NCBI GenBank assembly: GCA_020740775.1
Contig: JAHEWK010000012.1
Location: 620,001-684,000 of the forward strand
DNA: 64,000 bases
Reading direction: 5' to 3'
Source of the DNA: Ilyonectria destructans
Lineage: Eukaryota > Ascomycota > Sordariomycetes > Hypocreales > Nectriaceae
In this document: piece by piece, positions 1 through 11,553 of the stretch
How the letters are laid out: the number at the start of each line of letters is the position of its first letter
Position numbering within the stretch: the stretch's first letter is position 1
Program-made: the position numbers and the translations under genes
Notes under the pieces: model-generated
Databases searched by the model: none
What the model saw: only the letters and a program-made list of their open reading frames with translations
Told to the model about the DNA's origin: nothing

Positions 1-66
1 GCTGTGTCGCTGCCTCCGCCTGCCTCCGCCGCTGCCCATGGCTGCCGACTCCGCGGCCGCCGAGCC

Positions 67-2892
67 ATGCGCCGATCCCGCGGCGTGCGACTGTTCGCCC
101 TGGCCTGCCTCGCCTTTCTAGCGTTTGCGCAATGGAGGCAGATGCAGCCGAGTACCGAGCTCAAGCTGTCGCTGAAGAAGCTCAACGATGACCTCGCGAC
201 GTGCAAGAAGCTCCGAACCAAACCCCAAGACCCATCGGGCCTCGGCCGCGATAAGAATGCCCGCTACATTGACGGCGGCAAGCCGACTTTGATCAAGAAC
301 GCTACTATTTGGGTCGGCGAACCTGTCGAGGGCACAAGTGAGGAAGATGCGAGAGCTGGCAAAGGCTGGGAGTGGATCTCTGGAGACGTCTTCCTTGAGC
401 ATGGACTGATCAAGAGAGTCGAGACCAACATTCCGTCCGACTCGCTGAGCGACGAGACAGTCATCTATGATGCCGAAGGTCGACAGTTGACGAGCGGAAT
501 CATCGATATGCACAGCCATGCCGGCGTCTATCCATTGCCAACGCTTGACGGTAATTCCGACGGCAACGAGATGTCCGACGATATCACACCATGGGCGCGT
601 TCAATTGACGCCATCTACCCCTTCGACACACAAATCCAAGTCATCAAGTCCGGTGGTGTAACGACGTCGCTTGTTTTGCCCGGTTCTGGAAATAACATTG
701 GCGGCGAGGCTTACATCATCAAACATACGGTTGGCAAGCCTGATGGGCGCAAGGAGATCAGTGCCGAGGACATGCTCGCAGACCCTGATCGCAATTGGCG
801 TTACATGAAAATGGCTTGTGGTGAGAATGCGAAGCGCGTCTATGGTCGGGTCGGCAGGGGCCCATTTAGCCGTATGGGCGAAAGCTACGCGTTCCGCCAC
901 GCATTTGAGCAGGCCCAGGAGCTGGTGCAGAAGCAGGATGACTGGTGTGATAGAGCAGAGGCTGTCGGTATTGAAGCCATGGATGAATACCTGCCCCAGG
1001 TGATTGCTTGGGAATCTTTGGCTGCTGCTTTACGTGGGCAAGTCCACATCAACACGCATTGCTACACAGTCCCGGATCTTGAGGCTATGGTTGACCACAC
1101 TAATGAGTTCAAATTCCCTGTTCGAGCATTCCATCATGCTCATCAGACATATCTCGTACCAGAGGTAAGTCATTGGACCATCAGAGGACAATGGGAAGGT
1201 TCTGGCTAACGCCTAGTCTAGATTCTTAAGAGAACGTGGGGCGGCCGCCCACCTGCGTCTGCTCTCTTCGCCGATAACATGTACTACAAGACCGAGTCCT
1301 ACATTGGCTCTGAGTACGCTGGCAAGATTCTCTACGAAAACAATCTCACTGCCGTCTATGTCAGCGATAACCCCGTTCTGAACGCCCAGCACGTTCTATT
1401 CGAGGCTGCCAAGGCGTACCACTATGGCCTGCCCTACCATGCAGCGCTCTCCGGCGTGACCTCCGCGCCAGCAGACCTGCTTGGCATGGGTAAGAGACTG
1501 GGCAAGGTAAAACCGGGATTCGATGCCGATATTGCTGTGTGGGACAGCGATCCCCTGAGCGTGGGTGCGACTCCTGTGCAGGTTTGGATCGACGGCAAGG
1601 CTCAATTTGAGGACCCAATCGAGCTTTCGAAACCATTGGGAGCTCCGATCACACCTGACAAGTCCCTTGGCGAGGTGGTGGTTGAAGAACCCACCATGAT
1701 GACCGACGTGCTCTTTAGCGGAGTTGCCAAGGTCCTACTCTCTGATGACAACAACTACGAGTCCAATGGGGAATCATTCAACGTTGTCGTCTCCAATGGA
1801 AAGGTCGCTTGTATTGGTACATGTGACGCGGAGTTCAAGGCCGGCACTACCTCCGGTGCGAAGATCGTCGCTCTGGAGCATGGGTATCTCTTCCCTGCTC
1901 TTACCGGCGTTGCTGGTACCCTTGGGTTGAACGCGATTGATGCGGAATCCACGACTGACAATGGCGCCAGTCTCGGGGTCTTCTCCCGAGCCATTGATGG
2001 ACTGATGCTTGACACAAAGAAGCTCCACGTTGCATCCAGGTATGGTGTGACCAGGGCGATTTCTGCGCCCACCTTTTCCGGAGGGGCTACACACCATGGC
2101 ACCAGTGTAGGCTTTGTGACATCCGCCTTGACAAGCCTAGAGGAGGGCGCTGTGTTTGCTTCGGACCTGGCTGTGCACTATACCCTTGACGTGAACGTCA
2201 GGGCCGTAAGCAGTTACTCCGTGGCATTTGGAGCCCTCAGAACGAAGCTGCTCAACGCTGCAACATCCACGGAGCCCGTCATGGATCCTTTCTCGGAGCA
2301 GGCATACTTGAAGAAGGTTCTCAACGGAGAACGAGTGCTCGCGCTTACCATTAATGGGGCTGACGGAATCGCTACTGCTCTGAAGATCAAGTCACAGATT
2401 GAAGATGTGATGTTGACCACTACAAATACAGTCGCCAAGATAAAGATGGCCATCCTTGGAGGCGCCGAGGCGCACCTGGTAGCCTCGGAGCTGGCTGAAG
2501 CCTCTGTTGGCGTTATCCTTTCACCTTTGCAGTCAATGGGCGATAGCTGGGATTCGCTCCGTGCGTTGTCCGGTGCACCGCTGACCAACGGCACCACCAT
2601 CGACCTACTGATCGACGCTGGTGTCGTGACGGCGATTGGACTCAAGGAAGACTGGGAGGTTCGTGACCTTGGATTCGCGGCGGGCACGGCGTTCAAGAAC
2701 GGCGACGGGCGGCTGAGCGAGAAGGCGGCGCTCGATCTCGTGAGCACCAACATCTACCGGATCCTTGGAGTGAATGTCGGCCAGATCGCGGATACCGACC
2801 ACTTTATTGTCAGCGAGGGTAGCCCGTTGGAGATTGGTTACCGTATCAAGGCGGTTGGGTCCGGTAAGGACAAGGTTGCCGTGTTTGTTTAG
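67..2892 (+). CDS. Membrane-anchored amidohydrolase (imidazolonepropionase-like; annotated in fungi as CE9-like)
   Basis: Two exons, 67..1164 and 1222..2892, joined by a 57-nt phase-0 intron (GTAAGT...CTAG), give 922 residues. The reading frame is also open leftward to base 1, so the true start may lie upstream of the window; Met at 67 is the first in-frame ATG seen. A hydrophobic segment at about residues 7-20 (LFALACLAFLAFA) suggests a signal anchor. The HSH pair near residues 149-151 (motif IIDMHSHAG) is the HxH metal site of the amidohydrolase superfamily. INTHCYT and HHAHQTY near the exon junction supply further His ligands, and YVSDNPVLNAQHV looks like the conserved Asp region. The usual C-terminal KPGFDADIAVWD strand follows. 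By family knowledge it hydrolyses C-N or ester bonds in ring or amide substrates; the actual substrate is unknown. Family assignment is firm, the start codon is not. Confidence 0.85.
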
Positions 2893-3469
2893 GCTTCTAC
2901 GTTGGTATCATTCTTTTTTCAAATTTGATACATATGCCACGCATCTTGCGTTAGAGCATCTTGCGATTTGGGATTTTCTATATTATTCAGTAACAGGAAA
3001 CGAGTAAATACTATGCCTGGCGTAAGCACAACGCCCTGCCATGTGCGTGTCATGATGTTACGACCCAGCAACAGTAAAACAAGCTGTTATCAGCGAGCCC
3101 TTCTGTGATCAACGAGCACCTAATTTTATGCTGGGCTAAAAATGTTTACTGTAGAGCTACTGGGATCATCACGCTTTGGTGTTGGTCGTTGGTTGAAACA
3201 TCCAGGGCCAGCTGTGTAGTACAGATGCATAAGCAAAGCAAGGCATCTTCATTCTTGCTCACTCCCCTACCGAGTTGGTCGCTCAATCTCTCAACCTACT
3301 ACCACATCTTTAGCAAGATCATCATCGTCGTCATCATTTTCTTAGCCATGCCAGGACTCCTCCAAGGGCCCAATCTACCCCACTACAAAGTTTTTACCAA
3401 CGGTGACGATGTTATTCATCTGGTTTCTGATCTACTTCCTAGTAATCAACGATGCGACTTGATGGTCTC
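2893..3469. other. Intergenic: 3' flank of the amidohydrolase gene
   Basis: AT-richer than the gene before it. No supported gene or RNA is seen. It probably contains the 3' UTR of the amidohydrolase gene. Confidence 0.4.
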
Positions 3470-3990
3470 GTAACCCTCTTAGCCTTGCCCTTCTCGTCGA
3501 GGTTTTTCCCTTGTGCCTTATCGGCAGGGTCAAATTCCGAGCGACCTTCGTTGCATATTTCTGCCCCGTAACCGTGAACCTTTCATCCTTCAGGTACGAG
3601 AAGATATTCACGATATAGCGAACTTTCATCAAGCACTCCGAGTAGTTATCCACGTGGGCTCGATTTCAGCCAGCATTTAGTTCCCCCGCAGCTGCAAAGT
3701 TCCCTCCGTTAGTGACAATAACCTTAGAAGCTTGATTTCTCGTGCTCGTAAAAGAATATATTTACCGTGGTCTTCTGGGTATTGATGTTGTTTTCGGCGG
3801 AAGCAAATGTACCGCCAGTCAATAGCCCAGGAATTCGGCAGCGTTGGTACGACGTCCTCCGTCGCATCGAATTCCTCCAACGGAGGTAGATTTTGAAGTA
3901 TTCTAATGTTCAATGTTTCCACGAAGTCGCAGTAAATCTGCGGCAAGCCCGGTTTAGTTTCGTCAGGAAGCGTATTAATTATGTGCAACG
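3470..3990 (-). pseudogene. Relic of an uncharacterised fungal protein gene, frameshifted
   Basis: Reading the minus strand from about 3990 gives a protein-like stretch (for example LPQIYCDFVETLNIR, NLPPLEEF, VVPTLPNSW) that runs into nonsense near 3740. A second protein-like stretch resumes in other frames: VIVTNGGNFAAAG, then after an in-frame TGA, HVDNYSECLMKVRYIVNIF and YATKVARNL. The pieces are collinear and read like one ancestral protein broken by at least one frameshift and one stop. The region is AT-richer than the intact genes nearby. I have a vague memory of similar hypothetical proteins in Sordariomycetes but cannot name a family, and no function is proposed. An intact gene with unrecognised introns is the main alternative. 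Confidence 0.45.
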
Positions 3991-5049
3991 TCTTCCAAAA
4001 ACAGGTGCATCATTTGTTGTTCGGCAATATACTCAGTTATTCAAACTGAGTAAGCTTGGCAAACTTGCAAACATGATGGATGACTTACTGCAGTATTTTG
4101 GATCCATGCACAACGAACCTTGTCTATGCAATGATAACTCTCTGGGGCTCTGATTGATGAGCACTCTACATTGACAAGCTACTTTTTTGGTTAATAGGAC
4201 CACTCTTAAGCTAAATACAAGGGCTAAATACTCTGAAAATTAGGGATCAAGCGCTAATATTTAGGGACAAGCTGAATGAAGTAGAACTTGCTGGGTTTCG
4301 ATTTTTGGGATCTCGGCAATTTACAGCTTTTCGCGTTGTCGACAATAGGACCCTTTCCATAAGTGAGTTGCGATGACTTTGGTCTATGGAAAGCCTTTCC
4401 TATAAGTGTTTGCTTGCGCACCAGTTCGTAACAGTAATTATTGACGAGCTAGTGAGAGGTAATAGAGCCTCAGAGAGCATACTAGCAGGTCGAGGATGGG
4501 TGGAGTGATAGATTTCCCCTTGTCAGGTTTGAGCTTGCCGTGAATCCGGGGTAAAAACGGCGCCATTTAAATGCTACGCTAAGGCGATTATTGATTCTAC
4601 AATAACGGCTAACAAGGGCGGTTTGCTAACTATGCTAGGCGGCCAGTCTTGCGTTTTTCACGTCCACTTACCTTTTCAAGGCAGCACTTCAATCTGTCTA
4701 CTTGCATTTATTTCCTCACTTTATGGTCAAGCAAAGAATATTATCTGGGTAACAGTTAACAGTTGCCTACACGGCTGTGTCATACTTAATTAGTGCGAAT
4801 CTAATTCTTTTTCTTTGCCTTCCGATCAGGTCGTATTGGTAAGTGCTTTCGGCTTCTTGTTCGTTCATGAGGGTCATCGGAGAGCTCTTGCCTCATACAG
4901 TCTCTTATATTTTTCCGTCTAGGTCTCTCGATCCCGAAACCAAATGCTCGTATAGATCAGTCGCATTGTGATTTGAGGTGACTTGGGCTCTACACTTCGG
5001 CGGATGTTTTAAGTAAGTTTAGCCCTGAGGATGAATATTTAACAGACGA
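3991..5049. other. AT-rich gene-poor DNA
   Basis: AT-rich sequence with many stops in all frames. It could contain the eroded N-terminal exons of the relics on either side, but I could not reconstruct any. No RNA gene or repeat is seen. Confidence 0.4.
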
Positions 5050-5515
5050 TTGTCGCTCACCGAGTCAACACTCTTCGTTATTCCGTGGTTAATCGTGCCT
5101 GGGCTACAAATGAAGACAACGGTCAAGGTTGGCCTATATTGCACTTTCCTCCTCGGCACTATCAACATCGTTTTCTGCATTCTCCGATTTACCTCGATCC
5201 AAGTCTCACAAGGAGGTGAAGCTCCTTCGTTCAGTTTAATTAGTACGCATTAAACTTTCCCCTCGACTCTTCCCTTCAGCTCCTGGCAGAAATCATACCC
5301 ACACTGTCATCTCTCTAGCTTTTTGGTGCAGGCTTGACAACAACATTGCTCTCGTAGTAGCATGTTTTCCATCGCTAGGAGGGTATTTCCGGAAACAACA
5401 AGGCACAAACTCGGGTGTAGATTCAAATACACATGCCAGCTCAACCATCGCGAGGCCATTAGGGGCGAAGTCCGATGTTATCACCGAGCCCTGCAACATG
5501 ACTTCTACAAGTTAA
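5050..5515 (+). pseudogene. C-terminal remnant of a rhodopsin-domain integral membrane protein
   Basis: Two collinear pieces, 5050..5242 and 5319..5515, join through a 76-nt intron (GTACGC...CTCTAG) that preserves the frame. Piece one contains LQMKTTVKVGLYCTFLLG and a hydrophobic helix through ILRFTSIQ; piece two contains LDNNIALVVACFPSLGGYF. This order (LQMK, then a helix, an R/FT/SI loop, then LDxNIxLxxACxPSL) is what I know from the C-terminal helices of fungal rhodopsin-domain (Pth11-related, plasma-membrane) proteins. About four or five upstream helices and an ATG are not detectable in the 500 bases before 5050, and the first residues (FVIPWLIVPG) look eroded, so I call it a truncated relic. 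The splice sites and C-terminal exon remain intact, so decay is recent or the N-terminal exons lie further upstream. Confidence 0.5.
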
Positions 5516-6244
5516 TGCTACCCATCTCGTCTTTCATCCAACACTAATAGGTTTGGTGGCGACCCGTGGGGCGATGGAAGAAAAGGCAAGGCGAGTGATA
5601 TTGAGTTAGTTGAAGTGAAGACACCAGGGGAGTCTTGATAGTAACACTAAAAGGTCACATTCCATCACAACTTCAGGCTGTCGTTCACTCTCCTCTTGAA
5701 GTGGGCTCTATCGCTGAGAACCTGGGAGTTGTTTCATCAGCATTCTATCTGTCACCGGGCAGACAATTTCCCACATCAGCCACAATAATAAGAGCGATCT
5801 CCGTTTCTATCAGATATGGGGCTTTCGAAGTTAAAGAAAATGCGTCTATTGATTAGCTGAATAAGGGATTGTCGCCACGGACATCCCATTCTGTGACACA
5901 GTTTCGTATCCAGCGTATCTTTCTCCATTTATCTATGATAACAAGGAAATTCTATGACTCTACATGGACAGATATGAAAAGAGGACAATGAAAAGATAAA
6001 TAACGAAAACACGAAAACGAAATAACAAATGATGAAGAGACTGAAATGAAAATGCGGCACAAGTTCTCCACGCTTCGATCCCGCCTACACCTTGCCAATG
6101 ATATAGGCCCTCCTACCCAAAAGCGCAGGCCAGCTGTCGCAGTCTACCGTTTCCGAGAAATTGCCAGATCTCCCTCTCAAACTCAAGATCGACAGATGCA
6201 ACCGCTCTCTAAGCTGAGCTAGAGAAACTATGATCTGCGAGCGC
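5516..6244. other. Intergenic, no gene recognised
   Basis: About 730 bases between the rhodopsin-type relic and the 3' end of the kinase gene. Short open stretches only, with no protein-like composition, RNA or repeat. Probably the 3' flanks of both genes. Confidence 0.4.
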
Positions 6245-7631
6245 TCACGATGGCTCAGAACCTACCACAGAGGGCTGGACGACCGTCTGAGTGTCAGGAA
6301 GCCCCCAACCATTGAAGTTTCTGATCAGGATTTGATCTGCTGATGCGCGGCAATCGGGATCTTCATGCCCCATATCGCTGAGGCCTGGAAATAGCATCCG
6401 CCCCCTTCGGGCAAACTCTATCATCGAGACCTGTGTGAGCGAGGCGGACTGCTCCGGGTCATGGACATCCACTAGAGTGATGAACATTGACCAAACGTCC
6501 ATTTTCGGGGTGTGGATACCGTCCCGGACAACTTCTGGTGCCATGTATCCCTCGGTACCGCACATGCCCCTAGATATACCAGCTGGAAAAGCTGAGCCAA
6601 GATTTGCCAGTTGGAACAGGAAGGGGGAACTCCCCGGGGTTCTGTCGTATAGGATGTTTTGAGGCTTCACATCTCGATGGCACATATTATTAAACGATAG
6701 CCAAGCAAGCGCAGATAACATCTGGGGGAGCATGTACTTTTGGAGTAGCTTGGGGGTATGCGTTTCTTTAGCGACAAAGTCCATCAGAGTGCCACGCCGG
6801 AGAGGCATGTAAATGCGGATGTTGGTAGTGTCCTGGGTATTGTAACCGAGGAAATCGATGACATGGGTCTATTTACGGAGTTAGACCTTGAGTTGAGACG
6901 AAAGAGATCGGTCATACCTGGTGGGTGGAGAGAACTTACATGACGCAACATTTCTAGTGCCTTGACTTCATCATAGTATCGTCGCGAATGTCTTCACTTC
7001 GTTCGTTGTCATAGGAATCGAGTCTGATCTCCTTCACAGCGACAAATTGGCGAGACACGGCGTCGACAGTCATGTAGACGCTGCCAAACGCCCCGTAACC
7101 CAACGTACGGCGCAGATGTTTCAGTTCGCAGACTGTTGACTTGATTATCGGTAACGGTGGATGCATCAACCGGTGTTCAGATGTGTTGATTACCGTCGGG
7201 CGGTTGAATGTGTTCAAGCGATGGGCCCGACCCATCGCTTTCAAATAGCCGGCCCCGGTAGACTTTTCAAGTGCCACAGCCGCATCAGGGCCGTAGGAAT
7301 TCCAGTGCAGTGCGAAAATGCAAGGCCCAATGTGGATCGCGTATTGTGTACCGTACACAAGGGGACAGTCGCCAGTCATGGCCTCTGAGCTACCAAGCAT
7401 CTGCACCTTGACCCCCGAGTAGTTCGTTGATTGGACACAGAGAACTATTTCGTTGGTTTGGGGGTAAAATTCGAAGGCCGCATGATTCTTGGATATGGTT
7501 TGATTGCGAAAAACCAAATCGCCTTGGCGGCCAAGCGTTGTGATCACCCTGCTATTCGGGATGGTTGGGACATGGAACCCAATCTCCAGACCGTCGAGTC
7601 GAAATTTTGAGCACATTACAAGCCTCTTCAT
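6245..7631 (-). pseudogene. FHA-domain Ser/Thr protein kinase gene with a frameshift
   Basis: Minus strand. From Met at 7631 (the frame is open to 7892) it encodes an FHA phosphopeptide-binding domain (GRQGDLVF, then SKNHAAFEF), a linker, and the kinase N-lobe with the Gly loop GYGAFGSVY and VAVKE lysine. Near 6972-6995 the frame jumps by one base: the first frame ends in a stop at 6954, while the next frame reads YYDEVKALEMLRH, the expected alphaC helix. A 71-nt phase-0 intron (6869..6939) then leads to THVIDFLGYN and the C-lobe: CHRDVKPQN catalytic loop, GTEGYMAPEV, and a stop at 6245. The DFG motif reads NLG, losing the Mg-binding Asp. The C-lobe is also short. No GT-AG intron can explain the frame jump, so this is either a pseudogene or a single-base sequence error in a pseudokinase gene. 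Confidence 0.65.
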
Positions 7632-8300
7632 TCTGGGGTACCAAGTGGAAGAGTGTGTTGTCGTTCGGTGTACGACCCATGACGGGTGTACGATCCATGA
7701 CGGGTGTAGGAGAAACCCACAGTCTGTTGCGGGGCGGACAAGGAAGAAATTGGTAAAGGAAACAGTGCTCTGTTGATGGGCTTTCGATTCAAGACAGTTA
7801 AAAGAGAAACAGTTGGTGTTTAACGAGGAAGCAATGGTTTTGTAGGTGGAACCGAGCTGTATTATATTCACATGAACTGTATCACTTGTCATCTCAGAGC
7901 AGCTCCTGCACTCTCAAGCCATTCCGTTATTTGAAACTGGGCTTCCCAACCCAGTTGGTGGTGTTGTGAACCGGGGAACCTCAACCTCACTTCTTGGTCC
8001 CGCCACCGACACTTCGAACTGGGGTGTCGCCATGGCTCTCCCGCCCCTTTCCTAACTCAACCACCGGCACTTGGGCCTGGCGCATCTTTGACGCAAGGGA
8101 TCAGAACTACCACAGGCTAGTTTCGTATGATCCATTTCTAGTGGTGTGATGAAACGGGCCCCGTCTTAACTTCTTTGGCATGTCTGTCCGGTGATTCTCT
8201 GAATAGTGCTTGACAATAGAAACGCCTCACGCCTCTTTGTTCATGCCAGCCATGTCTGTCTCAGTGGCAGGTCCGTCTCATCCTTGTCAAAATATTCGCC

Positions 8301-8308
8301 TATAAATA
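8301..8308 (+). promoter_or_regulatory. TATA box of the 558-residue protein gene
   Basis: TATAAATA lies 90 bases before the ATG at 8391, at plausible core-promoter spacing with a leader of about 60 bases. Consensus match only. Confidence 0.5.
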
Positions 8309-8390
8309 AGCCTCCCCATGCATTCAATCCCCTGCAACTAAGCATCAACCTAGACCCTCTGCCAACAGTGATACGTCACATACTACAGTA

Positions 8391-10067
8391 ATGACATTCT
8401 TCATTGAGCCATTTCGCGGGGACCCTTTCCCCGACCACCACTTTTACGGAAGCGTTTCTGATGCGTCGTCGGAATGGGAGATTCCATCCGTTGGGCCTCT
8501 TCGGCCTACTGGCGACCCGCTACCGCTCGAAGTCGCCGAATTCTTTGATGCCCCTCTGACATATTCGGAACTTGTTGAATGGAATTCGGAGATGAGAATA
8601 TTGCGGCACCCAGGATATCGCTATGCTTACGAGTACTGCATCGAACTGGGCCGAGTCAGAAGAGGATTGCAAGCATCAAGGGCAAAAATGAATGCTCACG
8701 CTACTCTTCTCAGCCTTCAGAAAGAGCGGGAGCCTATCGTCATCCGGCAACGGATCAGGAAGCGCTGGCAGGAACTCGGCATCTGGAATTCCGATTGGGG
8801 GATCCCCTATCATCAGCCACGGACGTTCACCGCTAACCCTTACCATGGACAGGCTGAGTGGAAGTGGGAGTGGGAAATAACAAAATTACACGAGCCTGGT
8901 TTTTGGGTCAAGCACCGCGACCAAGGATCCGACGCCTCGTTCAATCTCGGCATTTCCCCGACAAAGGTGGCCGAGGGCGCATCCATGAGGGAAGCTGAGG
9001 CTTTCATCGTTTCCATACCTTGGGTCACGTATAATATCCACATGGCTGAGAACCTTATTCGATTCAAGCGTGTTCCCAAAGAGCTGCGGACGGGGATAGG
9101 GCGCCGCGACACTCCTAGGGGTGACCAAGTAAGACGCAGGTGGGAGGAGAGGGGACAATGGAATGATAGCTGGGACGAACCAGGAATAAAAGAGCAGAGT
9201 ATTCAGCCCGGGTGGACATGGCGGGACGAGACCCCGGAGCCGGAGCCGGAACCTCTAGACTTCTTGCAGTTTGACACAGCAGACTTTACCAAGTTGGAGG
9301 CCGCCGAGTGGGAGGCAATACCGCTCCCATCTCTGTCGACGATGAAACTACCTCCCGATCGTGTTTCAACGGAACCAACCACTGATCTTGATACCCCATG
9401 GATGGCTCCCTTCGAATCAACCGGATCAATTGCTCAAAGTCTAGAATGCGACAACGAGAAACAGGATTGTGAGCAGTCTGATGACGAGCTAGAAGCTGGG
9501 TTTGCGGGTATTACAGCCGCGAACCAGGGGACTCCAACATTCGCATCGGTGCCTATCTGTACAATCCCGGTCCCAAAAGTCCTTTCCAGCCTCATTTTGT
9601 CTACACCGCCAGGGGACGAGCTGGAAGCTACTACGTCCGCAGCAACGCCTCCGGACAAAGCGACCGCCTCGCTTGCGCCTAGAGACGCCATCTGCGCGCC
9701 CCCGGTCCCCGGCACTTCAGGCGTCCTATTTGTGTCGGCGCTGTCAAAGGACGAACTACGAAGCCTCTTTTCGTCTCAGCCAATCCAAGACGAGCTGGAA
9801 GCTGGGCCTGTGGAAGTGACCCCGGACAGCGCCGCCGCCCCGTCTCCACCCGGAGAAGCAAGTACGGTGCCACACGTTTCCAGCTCTCCAAGAGCTCTTC
9901 AAGTGTCTGCACTGTCTAAGGCACAACTCGAAAGCCTTTTCCCATTGGGGGACAGGCGGGAAGCTGGACCGGCAGACGGCTCGTCATCAACAAGAGATGA
10001 GATTCCCGCTCCGGACATCTTCATTTTATCGCGAATCACCAAGGAGCAGCTACAGCTCCTCTCCTGA
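8391..10067 (+). CDS. Uncharacterised repeat-containing acidic protein, 558 residues
   Basis: Single exon, with ATG at 8391 preceded by a TATA box. I do not recognise the family. The N-terminal half looks like two copies of a module of about 100-115 residues (roughly 63-162 and 164-278), each ending in a basic/Trp motif: RIRKRWQELGIWNSDW near 121 and VRRRWEERGQWNDSW near 247. The C-terminal half is a low-complexity Pro/Ala/Ser/Glu region. It has three DELEA(G/T) boxes plus one degenerate REAG copy, and recurring LSK(D/A)(E/Q)LxSLF-like segments, ending in ITKEQLQLLS. There is no signal peptide, membrane span or metal motif. Composition suggests an intracellular scaffold-like or disordered protein. 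The intact frame over 558 codons, together with protein-level repeats, supports a real gene. Confidence 0.75.
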   Translation: MTFFIEPFRGDPFPDHHFYGSVSDASSEWEIPSVGPLRPTGDPLPLEVAEFFDAPLTYSELVEWNSEMRILRHPGYRYAYEYCIELGRVRRGLQASRAKMNAHATLLSLQKEREPIVIRQRIRKRWQELGIWNSDWGIPYHQPRTFTANPYHGQAEWKWEWEITKLHEPGFWVKHRDQGSDASFNLGISPTKVAEGASMREAEAFIVSIPWVTYNIHMAENLIRFKRVPKELRTGIGRRDTPRGDQVRRRWEERGQWNDSWDEPGIKEQSIQPGWTWRDETPEPEPEPLDFLQFDTADFTKLEAAEWEAIPLPSLSTMKLPPDRVSTEPTTDLDTPWMAPFESTGSIAQSLECDNEKQDCEQSDDELEAGFAGITAANQGTPTFASVPICTIPVPKVLSSLILSTPPGDELEATTSAATPPDKATASLAPRDAICAPPVPGTSGVLFVSALSKDELRSLFSSQPIQDELEAGPVEVTPDSAAAPSPPGEASTVPHVSSSPRALQVSALSKAQLESLFPLGDRREAGPADGSSSTRDEIPAPDIFILSRITKEQLQLLS

Positions 10068-11377
10068 TCTGGGTTATCAAAGAGGAGAGCAAACTGGGAG
10101 CATGCTGAGGAGAGCCGGGATCATTATGTGGGGATACGGTAGTGGTAGGGTGGCTTACATGGCGTGCAGGTGTACATTGGCTTGCTGCTCTTTTTTTCTT
10201 TTTTTTTTACTGGACTTTAGTTCTATCCAAGTTTAATGAACCGGAACGCTTGTTTCAGAATCACTAGTTCCCGAGCATGGTGACGGGACATTCGTATATC
10301 ATGCTATGTCGTTGTTCTAAGATTTCCAGTGACATCTCATCTCCCGGTGAGGCTGCAGCGCAGATCACGTCCCTTGCAAGATGGTTTGTCCAGGGTCTTC
10401 ACTCGCGTTTATGAATGTCTTGCACTAGAACAACCTGAGACGTTCTAGGTCTAGCTGTACAGGGGTTGACTGTCAGTGAACACACGCAGGTGGTGCTTGG
10501 TTGGGATAGCATCACCATGCATCCAACGACTGGTCCATAGTGTCCGCCGCGGACGGCAGTCAATCGACCCTAGCGTGCGCTCAGATACTGTGGTTTTGCA
10601 GTGCTCTCCAGACGTCGTGACGAGTAGGCGCAGACGGGATCCATTTTCCCTGGACTCTACTCTCCCGTGCTCAGCTCTATTCTACGGTATTCTCTCCCAA
10701 ACACAAGGTGCCGAGAGGCACAACCATGGTGTTTAAATCTATTGACCTAGAAGTTAGCGTGCTTCGCCTCGGGGAGAGTGTGCCGTCTCGCGTAAGACAG
10801 ATTCACTACCTGACGCCCGACGGTCCAGACACCCAACTACCCAGTTTAAGCCATGCCTAGAGATGTTCAACAGCTGGTTGGTGGTTGGTTCGTGGTTTAG
10901 ATTTCCCGGGTTTACGGCAGGCCTCTTTATCCGGACGTTAGATAATCCGCCCTGGACTCCAAATCTAGGCCAGTAACAATCCTCGAAATGGTGGATTATT
11001 AATATCTGCGGGGCCTCGCGCGCGCGTATGACCAAATACTCCAGCGGGACGCCCCCAGGAAGCGGTTCCCGCCGAAGTCAGCGTTGACAAAGACCCACTG
11101 ATTCGCGGGCGCCCGCCAACGAGGGATGAGGTGATGAAGCATCAACTTACCGGCAGCTGGGGTCGGAATGTCGGAATGCGGGCGGGATGCGGGAGGAAGA
11201 GCCATGAAAAGCGGGCTCTGCGTCCATGCGGGGCCCATCTTCGGCATGGCGCTGCGCGATGCTTTCTACGCTGGGAGAATAAATAGCTTCGCGATCCCGC
11301 CGTGGTTTTGAGCGTGGTCTGGAGTATCCGACGACGAGACAGCCTGTGTGTAAAGGAGTAACCGAGACAACCACCTG
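10068..11377. other. Intergenic between the 558-residue protein and the dioxygenase
   Basis: About 1.3 kb with no protein-like frame, RNA or repeat apart from a pyrimidine run near 10190-10210. It should contain the 3' UTR of the preceding gene and the promoter of the dioxygenase. Confidence 0.4.
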
Positions 11378-11384
11378 TATAAAA
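11378..11384 (+). promoter_or_regulatory. TATA box of the dioxygenase gene
   Basis: TATAAAA lies 176 bases before the ATG at 11554, followed by a CT- and CA-rich leader typical of fungal 5' UTRs. Consensus match only. Confidence 0.5.
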
Positions 11385-11553
11385 GTCCATGTTGAGCTTG
11401 GCTGTCGCTGCAACAAGACGACGAATTGCTGCTACGACACTCTCCTGCGCTGCTTCTTCCACGACTCCAGCAACCTCATCTACAACAAGCCAGCTTCACA
11501 GCCGGAGCCAACGACATACACCCATCCTCCACAGACACATCCACACATCCAAC

